Shown here: positions 7,945-16,164 of the stretch, one piece after another
Layout: each line of letters starts with the position of its first letter
Numbering within the stretch: position 1 is the stretch's first letter
From: Pseudomonadota bacterium
GTDB lineage: Bacteria > Pseudomonadota > Gammaproteobacteria > Steroidobacterales > Steroidobacteraceae
Assembly: GCA_026398735.1 (NCBI GenBank)
Contig: JAPLSH010000016.1
Location: 1 to 64,000 of the forward strand
Direction: 5' to 3'
Length of the DNA: 64,000 nt
Notes under the pieces: generated by a model
Seen by the model: only the letters and a program-made list of their open reading frames with translations
Databases searched by the model: none
What the model was told of the DNA's origin: nothing
Made by a program: the position numbers and the translations under genes

Positions 7945-9765
7945 ATGAGTGCACAGGACAAGGCCAAGGGCTTTCCGTTACCCAGTTCCGTGAAGGTGGT
8001 GCCGGGCACCGAGGCAGCACAGGCTGCCTACCCGTATCACATTCAGTTCGCACCCGAGGACGACCAGAAGTTCTGGTTCTATAACTCGATGCATTTCCCC
8101 GAGCCCATGCATGCCTTTGACATGGTGACGGCTGAGGCGGCTTATTGCGCGCTGGGCGCAGCCAACACGCGTGTGCACTGCTTGCCCACCACGCTAGGTA
8201 TTGACCATCGCATCATCAACGGCCGTGTGTACATCGGTGGCAATGGCGTTACCGATCCGGCCGAGATTGAGCGGCGCACTGTAGAGTTTCAGAAGCGCGC
8301 GTTTTACTACTACGAGAACTGGGAGACCCTCTACGCACAGTGGAAGGTCAAGATGCTCAAGCTGATCGACGATGCGCGCGCACTGCCGTCGCCGACGCTG
8401 CCGGAATTTGAGCCCCTGGAGCACGTGCACGCCGGTCGGGGCGTGGCCTCCAATCATGATTTGCTAGTCACCTACCAGAAGACCATCGAGGGTTACTTCC
8501 GGATGTGGCACCACCACTTCGAGTTCCTGCTGCTGGGCTATGGCGCCTATCTGGTGTTCTTCGGCTTCTGCAAAAAAGCCTTCCCAGAGATTACCGATCA
8601 GACCATCGCGCGCATGGTGGCGGGCATTGAGGCCGAAATTTTCCGTCCCGACGAAGAGCTGCGTGGCTTGGCACGTCGCGCCGTTGAGCTCAATGTGGAT
8701 CATCATTTTAAAGAAGGCGTGTCGGCCGATGCCGTACTGGCCTCGCTCAGTGAAGGCGGTCCGGCCGGCAAGCAGTGGTTGGACTCGCTGGCTAAGGCGC
8801 GTGACCCGTGGTTCAACATTAATGTGGGCGACGGGTTCTATCATTACCACCGCGGCTGGAACGACGATCTGTCGATGCCCTTTGCGGCGCTGCCCGATTA
8901 CATGCAGCAAGTGCGCGATGGCAAGTCGCTACATCGTGATATCGGCAAGCTGCAAGAAGAGCGCGTGCAGCTCATCGCAGACTATCGCGAGTTGCTCAAC
9001 AGCGATGAAGAGCGTGCAGCCTATGACCAGATGATCGGGCTGGCGCATCGCGTGTTCCCCTACGTTGAGGGTCACAAGTTCTATTGCGAGCACTGGTACA
9101 CCAACCTGTTCTTCAACAAGATCCGCGAGTACGGCGCGCTGTTGTCCAAGGCCGGTTTCTTCCCGGAAGAAGCCGACGTGTTCAACCTGACGCACTATGA
9201 ACTCGAGAGCGCGATCATCGACTTGATGAACGCGTGGTCCAGCGGCAGTCCGCCCCGCGGGCCGTCTTATTGGCCGCCGATTGTCGCGCAGCGTAAAGCC
9301 GCTGTTGCCGAATGGGCCAAGCATGATTCGCCGCCGGCACTGGGTCCCATCCCCGATGTCATTGATGATCCGGCGATCGTCATGTTGTGGGGAATCACCC
9401 GCGAGAGCCTTGATAACTGGCTCACTTCCGGCGATGAAAAGAACAGCCATGAGGTGCGCGGTTTTGCGGCATCCATGGGTGTGGTCGAGGGTACGGCACG
9501 CATCGTTAAGTCAGTGGACGAGATCTCGCGTCTGCAGCGTGGCGATATCTTGGTATGCCAGGTCACTAACCCCACGTGGGCGCCGATCTTCCAGCGCATC
9601 AGTGCAGCGGTATCGGATATCGGCGGATCGATGAGCCATGCGGCCATCGTGGCGCGCGAATACGGCCTGCCGGCGGTGGTGGGCACGGGTAACGCCACCT
9701 CCAAGATCAAAGATGGTCAGCGTATCCGGGTCGATGGCGGCCGTGGCGTCGTGACCTTGCTGTGA
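7945..9765 (+). CDS. PEP-synthase-like phosphotransfer subunit, phenylphosphate synthase PpsA type
   Basis: A 606-residue protein. It ends with a PEP-utilising swivelling domain whose phospho-carrier His, near residue 565, is in GGSMSHAAIVAREYGLPAVV. The preceding 450 residues are unlike the PEP/pyruvate-binding barrel of normal PEP synthase and carry many aromatic and His residues (WHHHFEF, FYHYHRGWNDD). In Thauera aromatica phenylphosphate synthase, subunit PpsA (about 70 kDa) supplies the His and PpsB (about 40 kDa) the ATP-binding domain. Size, domain order and gene order match here. ATG 7945 is chosen over the upstream GTG at 7813 because it follows a GGGGG stretch (7934-7938) and the upstream residues look noncoding. 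The proposed role is transfer of the beta-phosphoryl group from a phospho-His to a phenol or enol oxygen. No PpsC-like regulatory subunit is seen. Confidence 0.7.
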   Translation: MSAQDKAKGFPLPSSVKVVPGTEAAQAAYPYHIQFAPEDDQKFWFYNSMHFPEPMHAFDMVTAEAAYCALGAANTRVHCLPTTLGIDHRIINGRVYIGGNGVTDPAEIERRTVEFQKRAFYYYENWETLYAQWKVKMLKLIDDARALPSPTLPEFEPLEHVHAGRGVASNHDLLVTYQKTIEGYFRMWHHHFEFLLLGYGAYLVFFGFCKKAFPEITDQTIARMVAGIEAEIFRPDEELRGLARRAVELNVDHHFKEGVSADAVLASLSEGGPAGKQWLDSLAKARDPWFNINVGDGFYHYHRGWNDDLSMPFAALPDYMQQVRDGKSLHRDIGKLQEERVQLIADYRELLNSDEERAAYDQMIGLAHRVFPYVEGHKFYCEHWYTNLFFNKIREYGALLSKAGFFPEEADVFNLTHYELESAIIDLMNAWSSGSPPRGPSYWPPIVAQRKAAVAEWAKHDSPPALGPIPDVIDDPAIVMLWGITRESLDNWLTSGDEKNSHEVRGFAASMGVVEGTARIVKSVDEISRLQRGDILVCQVTNPTWAPIFQRISAAVSDIGGSMSHAAIVAREYGLPAVVGTGNATSKIKDGQRIRVDGGRGVVTLL

Positions 9766-10829
9766 CGGTTGTGACGATGACTGCCAATGAGTCGATCAGT
9801 TGGTTCGCTGACATAGGCCTTGAGGACCGCCCGCGCGTGGGCGGCAAGGGCGGTAGCCTGGGCGAACTCACGCGCGCCGGCATTGAGGTGCCGCCGGGCT
9901 TTGTGGTGTGCACTGCGGCGTTTGATCGCTTCATCGATGCGCTGGAGCAGCGTGCACCGGTGCGTTCGCGCATCGAGGTGCTCGACTCGCAGGACCTTGA
10001 TGCGATCGGTGTGGTGTCGCGAGAGTTGCGCGCTCGCATTGAAGCCGAATCGATGCCCGATGAGTTGCAACGCGAGATCCTGCAGGCGCATGCGCGTTTG
10101 GCAGTCGCGGGCGTTGCACCCATTGTCGCGGTGCGATCGTCTGCAACCACCGAAGATGCGGCTGATGCCAGCTTTGCAGGCTTACAAGACACGTTCCTGT
10201 GGGTGATGCAGCCCGAAGACGTGCTGGCTCGCATCCGCAGTTGCTGGGCCAGCCTGTATTCGGTCGAGTCGGTCAGCTACCGCCGTAAGCAGAACTTCCC
10301 TGAAGCCGGTGTGGCCATGGCGGTTGTGGTGCAGGTGATGGTCGACGCGCGCACTGCCGGTGTGATGTTTACGCGCAGCCCGACCACCGGCGATAAGTCA
10401 GTCATTACCATCGAAGGTGCCTGGGGCTTGGGCTCGGCGGTGGTGGGTGGCGAAGTCACGCCTGATCGCTGGGTGGTGGGCAAGATCACCGGCGAGATTC
10501 CGGTACGGGATATTTCTGACAAGGCGATTCGCCATGCGCCCGCGCCCGGTGGTGGCATTGTCGATGTTGAAGTAGAGCCCGATCAGCGCACGGCGGCATG
10601 TTTGTCAGACGACGAACTGCTGGCGTTGCGCGCTGTGGGTCGTAAAGTGGAGCGGCACTATGGTCGCGCGCAAGACATCGAGTGGGCCATCGATCGCCAT
10701 AGCGGCCGCGTAATGCTGCTGCAAAGCCGTCCTGAGACGGTGTGGTCCAACAAAGACACTGCGCCAGTGGTCACGCCTAAGGCCGATCCGCGTATGCATG
10801 TCATGTCGATATTTGGGGGAATTAAGTGA
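9762..10829 (+). CDS. PEP-synthase-like ATP-binding subunit, phenylphosphate synthase PpsB type
   Basis: A 355-residue stand-alone PEP/pyruvate-kinase N-terminal domain (ATP-grasp). It shows VGGKGGSLGELTRAGIEVPPGF at the start, VAVRSSATTEDAADASFAGLQDTFL near residue 125-150, the Mn/ATP region AWGLGSAVVGGEVTPDRWVV, and QDIEWAIDRHSGRVMLLQSRPET at the end, where full-length PEP synthases continue into the swivelling domain. It should bind ATP and phosphorylate the His of the protein encoded just upstream, releasing AMP and phosphate. The two genes overlap (GTG 9762 within the upstream stop; ATG 9777 is the alternative). Splitting these domains in the order carrier then ATP-binding is the hallmark of phenylphosphate synthase rather than of a broken ppsA. 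Confidence 0.75.
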   Translation: MTVVTMTANESISWFADIGLEDRPRVGGKGGSLGELTRAGIEVPPGFVVCTAAFDRFIDALEQRAPVRSRIEVLDSQDLDAIGVVSRELRARIEAESMPDELQREILQAHARLAVAGVAPIVAVRSSATTEDAADASFAGLQDTFLWVMQPEDVLARIRSCWASLYSVESVSYRRKQNFPEAGVAMAVVVQVMVDARTAGVMFTRSPTTGDKSVITIEGAWGLGSAVVGGEVTPDRWVVGKITGEIPVRDISDKAIRHAPAPGGGIVDVEVEPDQRTAACLSDDELLALRAVGRKVERHYGRAQDIEWAIDRHSGRVMLLQSRPETVWSNKDTAPVVTPKADPRMHVMSIFGGIK

Positions 10830-11302
10830 GCCTGACCGCAGCAGACATCCAGGAAATCATGCGGCTCATTGAGGCCTCGGACTTTGACGAACTGATTTTG
10901 GAAACCGCCGGCACCAAGCTGGTGTTGCGCCGTGGTGCGGCAGTAGCTGCAGCGCCTGTGGCGGTTGCGGCGCCGGTAGTGGCACCGATGGCTGCGCCTG
11001 TGCAGCCTGCAGCGGCTGTGGCAGCCTCCGCGCCGGTTGAGTCACACAGCAGTGCCGACGGCACAGCAGTTGAATCACCCATGCTGGGCACGTTTTATCG
11101 GGCGCCAAAGCCGGGCGCGCCGGCGTTTGTCGAAGTGGGCACCGCCGTTGAGGCCGACACTGTCATTGGCATCGTCGAAGTGATGAAGTTGATGAACACC
11201 GTACGTGCCGGGGTGCGCGGCACGGTCACTGCGTTGGTCGCACGCGATGGCGCGCTGGTTGAATACGGCGAGACGTTGATCCGCGTGGCTGTGGCGGAGT
11301 AA
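10826..11302 (+). CDS. Biotin carboxyl carrier protein (AccB-like)
   Basis: A 158-residue BCCP. After a helical N-terminal AccB-like section (DIQEIMRLIEASDFDELILE) comes an Ala/Pro-rich linker (residues about 38-70), then the biotinyl domain with ESPMLGTFYRAPKPGAPAFVEVG and the biotin site VEVMKLMNTV. Lys121 would be biotinylated, although the usual AMKM is VMKL. It starts at GTG 10826 overlapping the kinase subunit stop, with GGGGGA at 10814-10819. It could serve acetyl-CoA carboxylase. Its place between a kinase pair and an OadA-type carboxyltransferase, rather than beside accA/accD, argues for a dedicated carrier of a catabolic carboxylase. Expect BirA-dependent modification and shuttling between the next two gene products. 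Confidence 0.9.
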   Translation: MSLTAADIQEIMRLIEASDFDELILETAGTKLVLRRGAAVAAAPVAVAAPVVAPMAAPVQPAAAVAASAPVESHSSADGTAVESPMLGTFYRAPKPGAPAFVEVGTAVEADTVIGIVEVMKLMNTVRAGVRGTVTALVARDGALVEYGETLIRVAVAE

Positions 11303-11308
11303 ATAGAC

Positions 11309-12655
11309 TTGGCCATCCGCAGGGTCTTTGTCGCCAACCGTGGCGAGATTGCGGCTCGCATCATCCGTACCTGTGGTGAGCTGGGCATTGAAACCGTGCT
11401 TGCAGTCTCTGCTGCCGATCGCGACAGCGTCCCTGCGCGGCTGGCGGACCGTGCTGTGTGCGTGGGTCCTGCACGTTCCACTGACAGCTACCTTCAGATC
11501 AACACGCTGGTGCATGCCGCATTGGCCACCGGCTGCGATGCAGTCCATCCGGGTTATGGATTTTTGTCGGAGCGCGCGCCGTTTGCCCGCGCCTGTGAGC
11601 AGGCCGGACTGGTGTTCATCGGCCCCACGCCCGAGCAGATTGACGCCGTTGGCGACAAGCTGCGGGCGCGCAGCGAGGCTGTGGCAGCTGATGTGCCGGT
11701 AGTGCCCGGTGCTACGGCCGACACCGTACAAGATGCCGTCGATGCAGCAGCACGCATTGGTACGCCGCTGTTAGTTAAGGCAGTGGGTGGCGGTGGCGGA
11801 CGCGGCATGAAGCGGGTCGATGTGTTGGCAGATGTGGCGCAGGCTGTAGAGCTGGCCAGTGCCGAGGCCGCTGCTGCATTTGGTGATGCGCGCGTGTATC
11901 TGGAGCGCTATGTGTCGCGGGGTCGGCATGTGGAGTTGCAGGTGCTGGGTGATGGTCGCGGCGGCGTTATTCATTTGGGTGAGCGCGACTGCTCTGTGCA
12001 GCGCCGCTACCAGAAGCTCATTGAAGAAACCCCCGCAGTGGGTTTGTCGCCGCAGTTGCTGGCTCAGTTGCGCGAGGCGGGAGTGCGCTTTGCACAGCGG
12101 CTGAACTATCGCGGCGCGGGCACTGTGGAGTTTCTGGTCGATATCGAACGCGACTGCTTCTATTTTTTGGAGATGAACTCGCGCATCCAGGTGGAGCACC
12201 CGGTGACCGAAGCGGTGACGGGTGTGGATCTGGTGGCAGAGCAGATTGCCATCGCTGAAGGGCAGGGCCTGCGGTTGCGCCAACAGGATGTGCTGTTCAA
12301 TGGGCACGCCATCGAGTGCCGCATCAACGCTGAAGATCCGCTGCGCGATTTCGCGCCCAGTCCGGGTCGCGTGCGTCGGGCCCAATGGCCAGAAGGTGTT
12401 GGACTGCGTGTCGATACGCATATCCAGGACGGGTCAATGGTGCCGCCGTTCTATGACTCGCTGATGGGCAAGATCATCGCTCACGGTGTCGATCGCGCAG
12501 CGGCTGTCGCTCAGCTGCAGCAGGCACTGGCGGACACCCAGATCGACGGTGTGGCCACCAACATCCGCTTTCACCAGCGTGTGTTGGCCGATGCAGAGTT
12601 TCAGGCCGGTGGTATCGATACAGGATATGTAGGACGGCTGGGTCCGCTGACTTAA
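11309..12655 (+). CDS. Biotin carboxylase (AccC-like)
   Basis: A 448-residue biotin carboxylase with the full domain set. The N-terminal biotin carboxylase fold opens with VFVANRGEIAARIIRTC. The ATP-grasp part has the glycine loop VKAVGGGGGRGMKRV and the catalytic RIQVEHPVTEAVTG segment with EMNSR. The C-terminal domain is AIECRINAEDP...FAPSPGRV. It charges biotin on the carrier with bicarbonate and ATP. The best start is TTG 11309; the protein begins MAIRRVFVANRGE as usual for AccC. It is a free-standing enzyme like AccC or PycA, not fused to the carrier. Genes on both sides are the carrier and the carboxyltransferase, so the three form one complex or functional set. Confidence 0.93.
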   Translation: MAIRRVFVANRGEIAARIIRTCGELGIETVLAVSAADRDSVPARLADRAVCVGPARSTDSYLQINTLVHAALATGCDAVHPGYGFLSERAPFARACEQAGLVFIGPTPEQIDAVGDKLRARSEAVAADVPVVPGATADTVQDAVDAAARIGTPLLVKAVGGGGGRGMKRVDVLADVAQAVELASAEAAAAFGDARVYLERYVSRGRHVELQVLGDGRGGVIHLGERDCSVQRRYQKLIEETPAVGLSPQLLAQLREAGVRFAQRLNYRGAGTVEFLVDIERDCFYFLEMNSRIQVEHPVTEAVTGVDLVAEQIAIAEGQGLRLRQQDVLFNGHAIECRINAEDPLRDFAPSPGRVRRAQWPEGVGLRVDTHIQDGSMVPPFYDSLMGKIIAHGVDRAAAVAQLQQALADTQIDGVATNIRFHQRVLADAEFQAGGIDTGYVGRLGPLT

Positions 12656-12679
12656 GTCGCACTTCAAGGAAGACAACAC

Positions 12680-14149
12680 ATGGCAGACGTGCAACTGGTC
12701 GAGACTTCACTGCGCGATGGCAACCAGAGCCTATGGGGTGCGCTGGGCGTCACTACCGCCAACACGCTGGCTATCGCGCCGCTGATGGATCGTGTGGGTT
12801 TCAAAGCCATCGACTTCACCACCTCGACGCACATGGGCGTGGCGGTGCGCTACAAGAAAGAAGATCCGTGGGAGCGACTGCGCTTGATGGCGGCAGCTAC
12901 GCCCAATACACCGCTGCAGTTCATGTCGACCGGCTTTCGCTTTATCAGCTGGGAAACCGCCAGCCCAGAGTTCATGTCGCTGGCTTTTGCCACGCTGGTG
13001 CGCAACGGCATCCGGCGGTTTTGTCTGGCCGATCCCATGAACGATGCGCAGGCCAATGCAACCTGCGCACGGATGGCCAAGCAGGTCGGCGGTGAGTATG
13101 TAATCGCTGCATTGGTGTTTACGCTCAGCCCGTTTCATGACGATGCGCACTATGTCGATTGCGCGCGCACGCTGGCGGCTTGCCCGGATGTGGATGCGCT
13201 GTACATCAAAGATCCGGGTGGTCTGCTCACGCCGTCGCGTGCTGCCACGCTGATACCTGCGGTTATGGCAGTGATCGGTAACAAGCCGCTCGAGCTGCAC
13301 GCCCACGGAACCATTGGTCTTGCCGACATGGTCTATGCCGATGCGCCTGCATTAGGTGTAAGTGCACTGCAAGTGGCGTCTGGTGCTGCGTCGGAGGGCA
13401 CCTCTAACCCTTCATCGGCGCGTGCGGTTTCCAACCTCAAGGCACTGGGGCACACGGTACTGGTCGACGAGGAAGCGCTGGCACAGGTGCAGGCCTACTT
13501 CACCAAGCTGGCTGCTGCCGAAGGTTTGGCCGTGGGCAAGCCGATGGCCTTTGATGCAGCCTATCTGCATCACCAGTTGCCCGGCGGCATGGTGGGTACC
13601 ATGCGCCGTCAATTGACTGAAGCGCGCCTGCCACACCTTGAAGCTGCGGTCATCGAAGAGATGGGCCGTGTGCGTCAGGAGCTGGGCTGGCCGATCGTGA
13701 TGACGCCGTTTGCGCAGATGCTGCAAACCCAAGCCTTTATCAACGTGACCGGCAAAGAGCGCTACGCCACAGTGCCCGATGAAATCATCCGCTATGCGCT
13801 GGGTCGCTTTGGTCGTCCCAATGTGCCGATTGATGCGCAGGTGATGAACCGCATTGAAGCGCTGCCGCGCACGCGTGAGCTGCGGGCCGAGCCGGATATG
13901 GCGCCGTTGTCTGAACTGCGCGCGCGTTTTGGCAAGGGCATTAGCGACGAAGAGTTCTTGTTGCGCGCCACCATGCCGGGCAACCTGGTCGATGCGATGC
14001 TGGCGGCAGGGCCTGCAGTGCGCCACTACAACCCAGACAGTCGCCCACTGCTGGACTTGGTCCGTCAGCTGACGGCGCGCCGCGACATCAACCATGTCGC
14101 GATAGAAAAGGGCGACATCAAGCTTGAACTGCGCCGCTGGGCGCGCTGA
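12680..14149 (+). CDS. Biotin-dependent carboxyltransferase, OadA/PycB type
   Basis: A 489-residue TIM-barrel carboxyltransferase of the HMGL/OadA/PycB group. The first strand has ETSLRDGNQSLWG (metal-binding Asp and substrate Arg/Gln). Further on are VDALYIKDPGGLLTP (KDPGG with the Lys that is carbamylated in OadA), PLELHAHGTIGLADMVY (metal His pair), and the conserved C-terminal part with YLHHQLPGGMVGTMRRQL. The biotinyl domain found at the end of OadA is missing; the carrier is separate. Known relatives carboxylate pyruvate or decarboxylate oxaloacetate. The neighbouring kinase pair suggests another enol-type acceptor, such as a phenol or aryl ketone. AAGGAAG before ATG 12680 is a strong ribosome site. 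Pyruvate carboxylase remains a simple alternative. Confidence 0.85.
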   Translation: MADVQLVETSLRDGNQSLWGALGVTTANTLAIAPLMDRVGFKAIDFTTSTHMGVAVRYKKEDPWERLRLMAAATPNTPLQFMSTGFRFISWETASPEFMSLAFATLVRNGIRRFCLADPMNDAQANATCARMAKQVGGEYVIAALVFTLSPFHDDAHYVDCARTLAACPDVDALYIKDPGGLLTPSRAATLIPAVMAVIGNKPLELHAHGTIGLADMVYADAPALGVSALQVASGAASEGTSNPSSARAVSNLKALGHTVLVDEEALAQVQAYFTKLAAAEGLAVGKPMAFDAAYLHHQLPGGMVGTMRRQLTEARLPHLEAAVIEEMGRVRQELGWPIVMTPFAQMLQTQAFINVTGKERYATVPDEIIRYALGRFGRPNVPIDAQVMNRIEALPRTRELRAEPDMAPLSELRARFGKGISDEEFLLRATMPGNLVDAMLAAGPAVRHYNPDSRPLLDLVRQLTARRDINHVAIEKGDIKLELRRWAR

Positions 14150-14162
14150 ACACGAGACACTC

Positions 14163-15026
14163 ATGGCACGTCGACCGATCACCACTGCGCCGCTGCGCAC
14201 CCTGTCGCGCATCCGCGGCTTCATGTTTGATCTGGACGGCACGCTGCTGCTCAGCGATCGGTCTCTGGGCGGCTACGAAGTGTTGCCCGGTGCTATTGAA
14301 ATGCTCACCACGTTAGCCAAGCGCCAAGTGCCCTATGTGGTGCTGACCAACGGCAGTGCTTATCCACCCGCTGAGCAGGCGGCCAAGTTGCGCAAACTGG
14401 GGTTGCCGGTAACCGATGCGCAGATGCTCACGCCGTCCAGCGTCACGGCAGAGGTGATGCGTCGCAATGGCGTACAGCGCGCACTGGTGCTGGGTAGCCC
14501 GGGTGTGGGGCATGCGCTGCGCGAGGCAGGTATTGCCACCTGCACCTATGCGGATGCAGATCCAAGCGCAGTACAGGCGGTGTATGTGGGCTGGCACCCG
14601 GACTGCAACATGAAAGACATTGAGGCCGCGTGCAACGCCATCTGGAATGGCGCCAAGCTTTACACCGCCTCGGATGTGCCGTTCTTTGCCACTAAGCAGG
14701 GCCGCTCGATGGGCTATTCCTACGCCATTATCGGCGCTATCCGCCGTATGACCCGCGCACCGGTCATCCTCACCGGTAAGCCGTCGTTGCATGCACTGCG
14801 TTTTGTGGCCGCCAAGCTGGGTGTGCCCCGCACCGCAGTGGGCGTGGTGGGCGACGATCCATTGGTCGAGATGCAAATGGCGGTGCGCGGTGGTGCGGTG
14901 GGCATGGGTGTGACCACTGGCGTAACCGATGTGGCTGCTTGGGCTGCTCAGCCTGTAAAACAGCGCCCGGATTGGGTGCTTACATCGTTGAACGATCTTC
15001 AACAGGTTCCGCTGTTAAGCGACTAG
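14163..15026 (+). CDS. HAD-IIA family phosphatase (NagD-like)
   Basis: A 287-residue HAD superfamily hydrolase. Motif I is FDLDGTLLLSD (nucleophile Asp and acid Asp), motif II is VVLTNGS, the subclass IIA cap follows, motif III is the Lys in VILTGKPSLHAL, and motif IV is GVVGDDPLVEMQMAVRGG. Size and cap type fit NagD, pyridoxal or nitrophenyl phosphatases. It follows the carboxyltransferase by 13 bases, so it is likely the last gene of the kinase-carboxylase operon. Known phenylphosphate carboxylase carries a HAD-family delta subunit, so a phosphatase here supports chemistry on a phosphorylated intermediate. It could equally be a general housekeeping phosphatase. Its end overlaps the convergent Rieske gene by 47 bases. 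Confidence 0.85.
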   Translation: MARRPITTAPLRTLSRIRGFMFDLDGTLLLSDRSLGGYEVLPGAIEMLTTLAKRQVPYVVLTNGSAYPPAEQAAKLRKLGLPVTDAQMLTPSSVTAEVMRRNGVQRALVLGSPGVGHALREAGIATCTYADADPSAVQAVYVGWHPDCNMKDIEAACNAIWNGAKLYTASDVPFFATKQGRSMGYSYAIIGAIRRMTRAPVILTGKPSLHALRFVAAKLGVPRTAVGVVGDDPLVEMQMAVRGGAVGMGVTTGVTDVAAWAAQPVKQRPDWVLTSLNDLQQVPLLSD

Positions 15027-16059
15027 TCGAGCCGCACAGCTGATCGATGATGCGCCGCGCCCGTGTGGGGCCGGCGTCGATGTTCAGATACACCTGACTG
15101 CGACTCGGGAAGCGCTGCTGGTTTTGCCACTGCGCTTCGATGATCACTTTGTCTTCTAGAAACGTGGCCGCTGTCTGGCTGACCACCAGGTCGGTGATGT
15201 TCTGCTTGTCTGGATGCGGATTGGTGGCCACCGTCCAAAAGTAATGCGCGGTGTGCAGCGTCTCGGGTGTGACGCCATGAAAGCCGCGCATGTGAAAGCC
15301 ATGGCGCCCCGGGTCATCAAGGCTTTGGGTGCCCACATCCATGCCGCCGGTCCAGATCTCGCAATGCGAGATCTTGAAGTCGATCTCTTGCCATCGATCT
15401 ACGTTGGCCTTGAAGGGCCATGCAGCGGTGTAGGTGGGTGGTGGCACCGAGTCGGGCAGCCAGCGCACGACGCGCACGCTGCGCTCATCGGCACTAACCT
15501 GAACCTGTGCATTCATATGCACCGCCGCATTGCCGCCAATAGTCTTCACGTGCACATAGCCCAAGTGGCTTAAGTCGAGCAGGTTGTCGTGGATCAGGTG
15601 CCATGGCGCGTCGTAATGAAAGCTGTCGCCGCCATAGCTGTAGGCGGGGTCGTCATGAAACGCATACGCAGGCGGCTCTATATCCGGCTGCACGCCCTCA
15701 GCGCCGATCCAGATCCACAGGATGTGATTGCGCTCGCGCAGGTCAAAGGCGCGCACCCGAGCGCGACCGGGGATGCGGGCTTGGCCCGGTGCCTCGATGC
15801 ACTGGCCCCCGTGATTAAACAGCAGGCCGTGATAGCCACAGCGCAGGCCGTGCTGTTCCAGTGTGCCCAGCGACAGTGGCAGCTCCTTGTGGCAGCAGCG
15901 GTCTTCCAGCGCCGATACGGCGCCATCGCTGGTGCGAAACAACACCAGCCGGTGACCCAGCAAGGTACGCGCCAGCGGCTTGTCGGTCAGTTCCCAGTCA
16001 AAGCCTGCGACCCACCAGCGGTTGGCCGGAAAGTCGGTGATGGCGTCGGTATCGCTCAT
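14980..16059 (-). CDS. Rieske non-haem iron oxygenase, VanA-like
   Basis: A 359-residue oxygenase component. The Rieske domain has EDRCCHKELPLSLG (CxH) and LRCGYHGLLFN (CxxH) within residues 50-80. The catalytic domain has the mononuclear iron motif NLLDLSHLGYVH (H-x4-H) and a C-terminal FLEDKVIIEAQWQ typical of the VanA_C group, whose members O-demethylate vanillate and similar methoxy- or phenoxy-acids. No VanB-type reductase is adjacent, so electrons must come from elsewhere. ATG 16059 is used; the longer reading from a TTG at 16101 adds residues unlike the family. It points towards the kinase-carboxylase operon and shares its aromatic theme, but a functional link is only inferred. Confidence 0.88.
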   Translation of the reverse strand: MSDTDAITDFPANRWWVAGFDWELTDKPLARTLLGHRLVLFRTSDGAVSALEDRCCHKELPLSLGTLEQHGLRCGYHGLLFNHGGQCIEAPGQARIPGRARVRAFDLRERNHILWIWIGAEGVQPDIEPPAYAFHDDPAYSYGGDSFHYDAPWHLIHDNLLDLSHLGYVHVKTIGGNAAVHMNAQVQVSADERSVRVVRWLPDSVPPPTYTAAWPFKANVDRWQEIDFKISHCEIWTGGMDVGTQSLDDPGRHGFHMRGFHGVTPETLHTAHYFWTVATNPHPDKQNITDLVVSQTAATFLEDKVIIEAQWQNQQRFPSRSQVYLNIDAGPTRARRIIDQLCGSTSRLTAEPVEDRSTM

Positions 16060-16164
16060 GTTGCAGGCCCTGCCTTGTTCTCCCGGGACCAAGCCTAGCA
16101 CTGGGCGTTGTCAGTTCTTGCCCGGCTGGCCCACAATGGCGTCTCAAATTCTGGAGGAACCCTC

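Noticed and set aside
9762-10829. Reading the two kinase genes as one PEP synthase gene split by a frameshift
   Set aside because: The domain order is reversed relative to PEP synthase (carrier first, ATP-binding second) and each protein has proper ends, so this is a two-subunit enzyme and not a broken gene.
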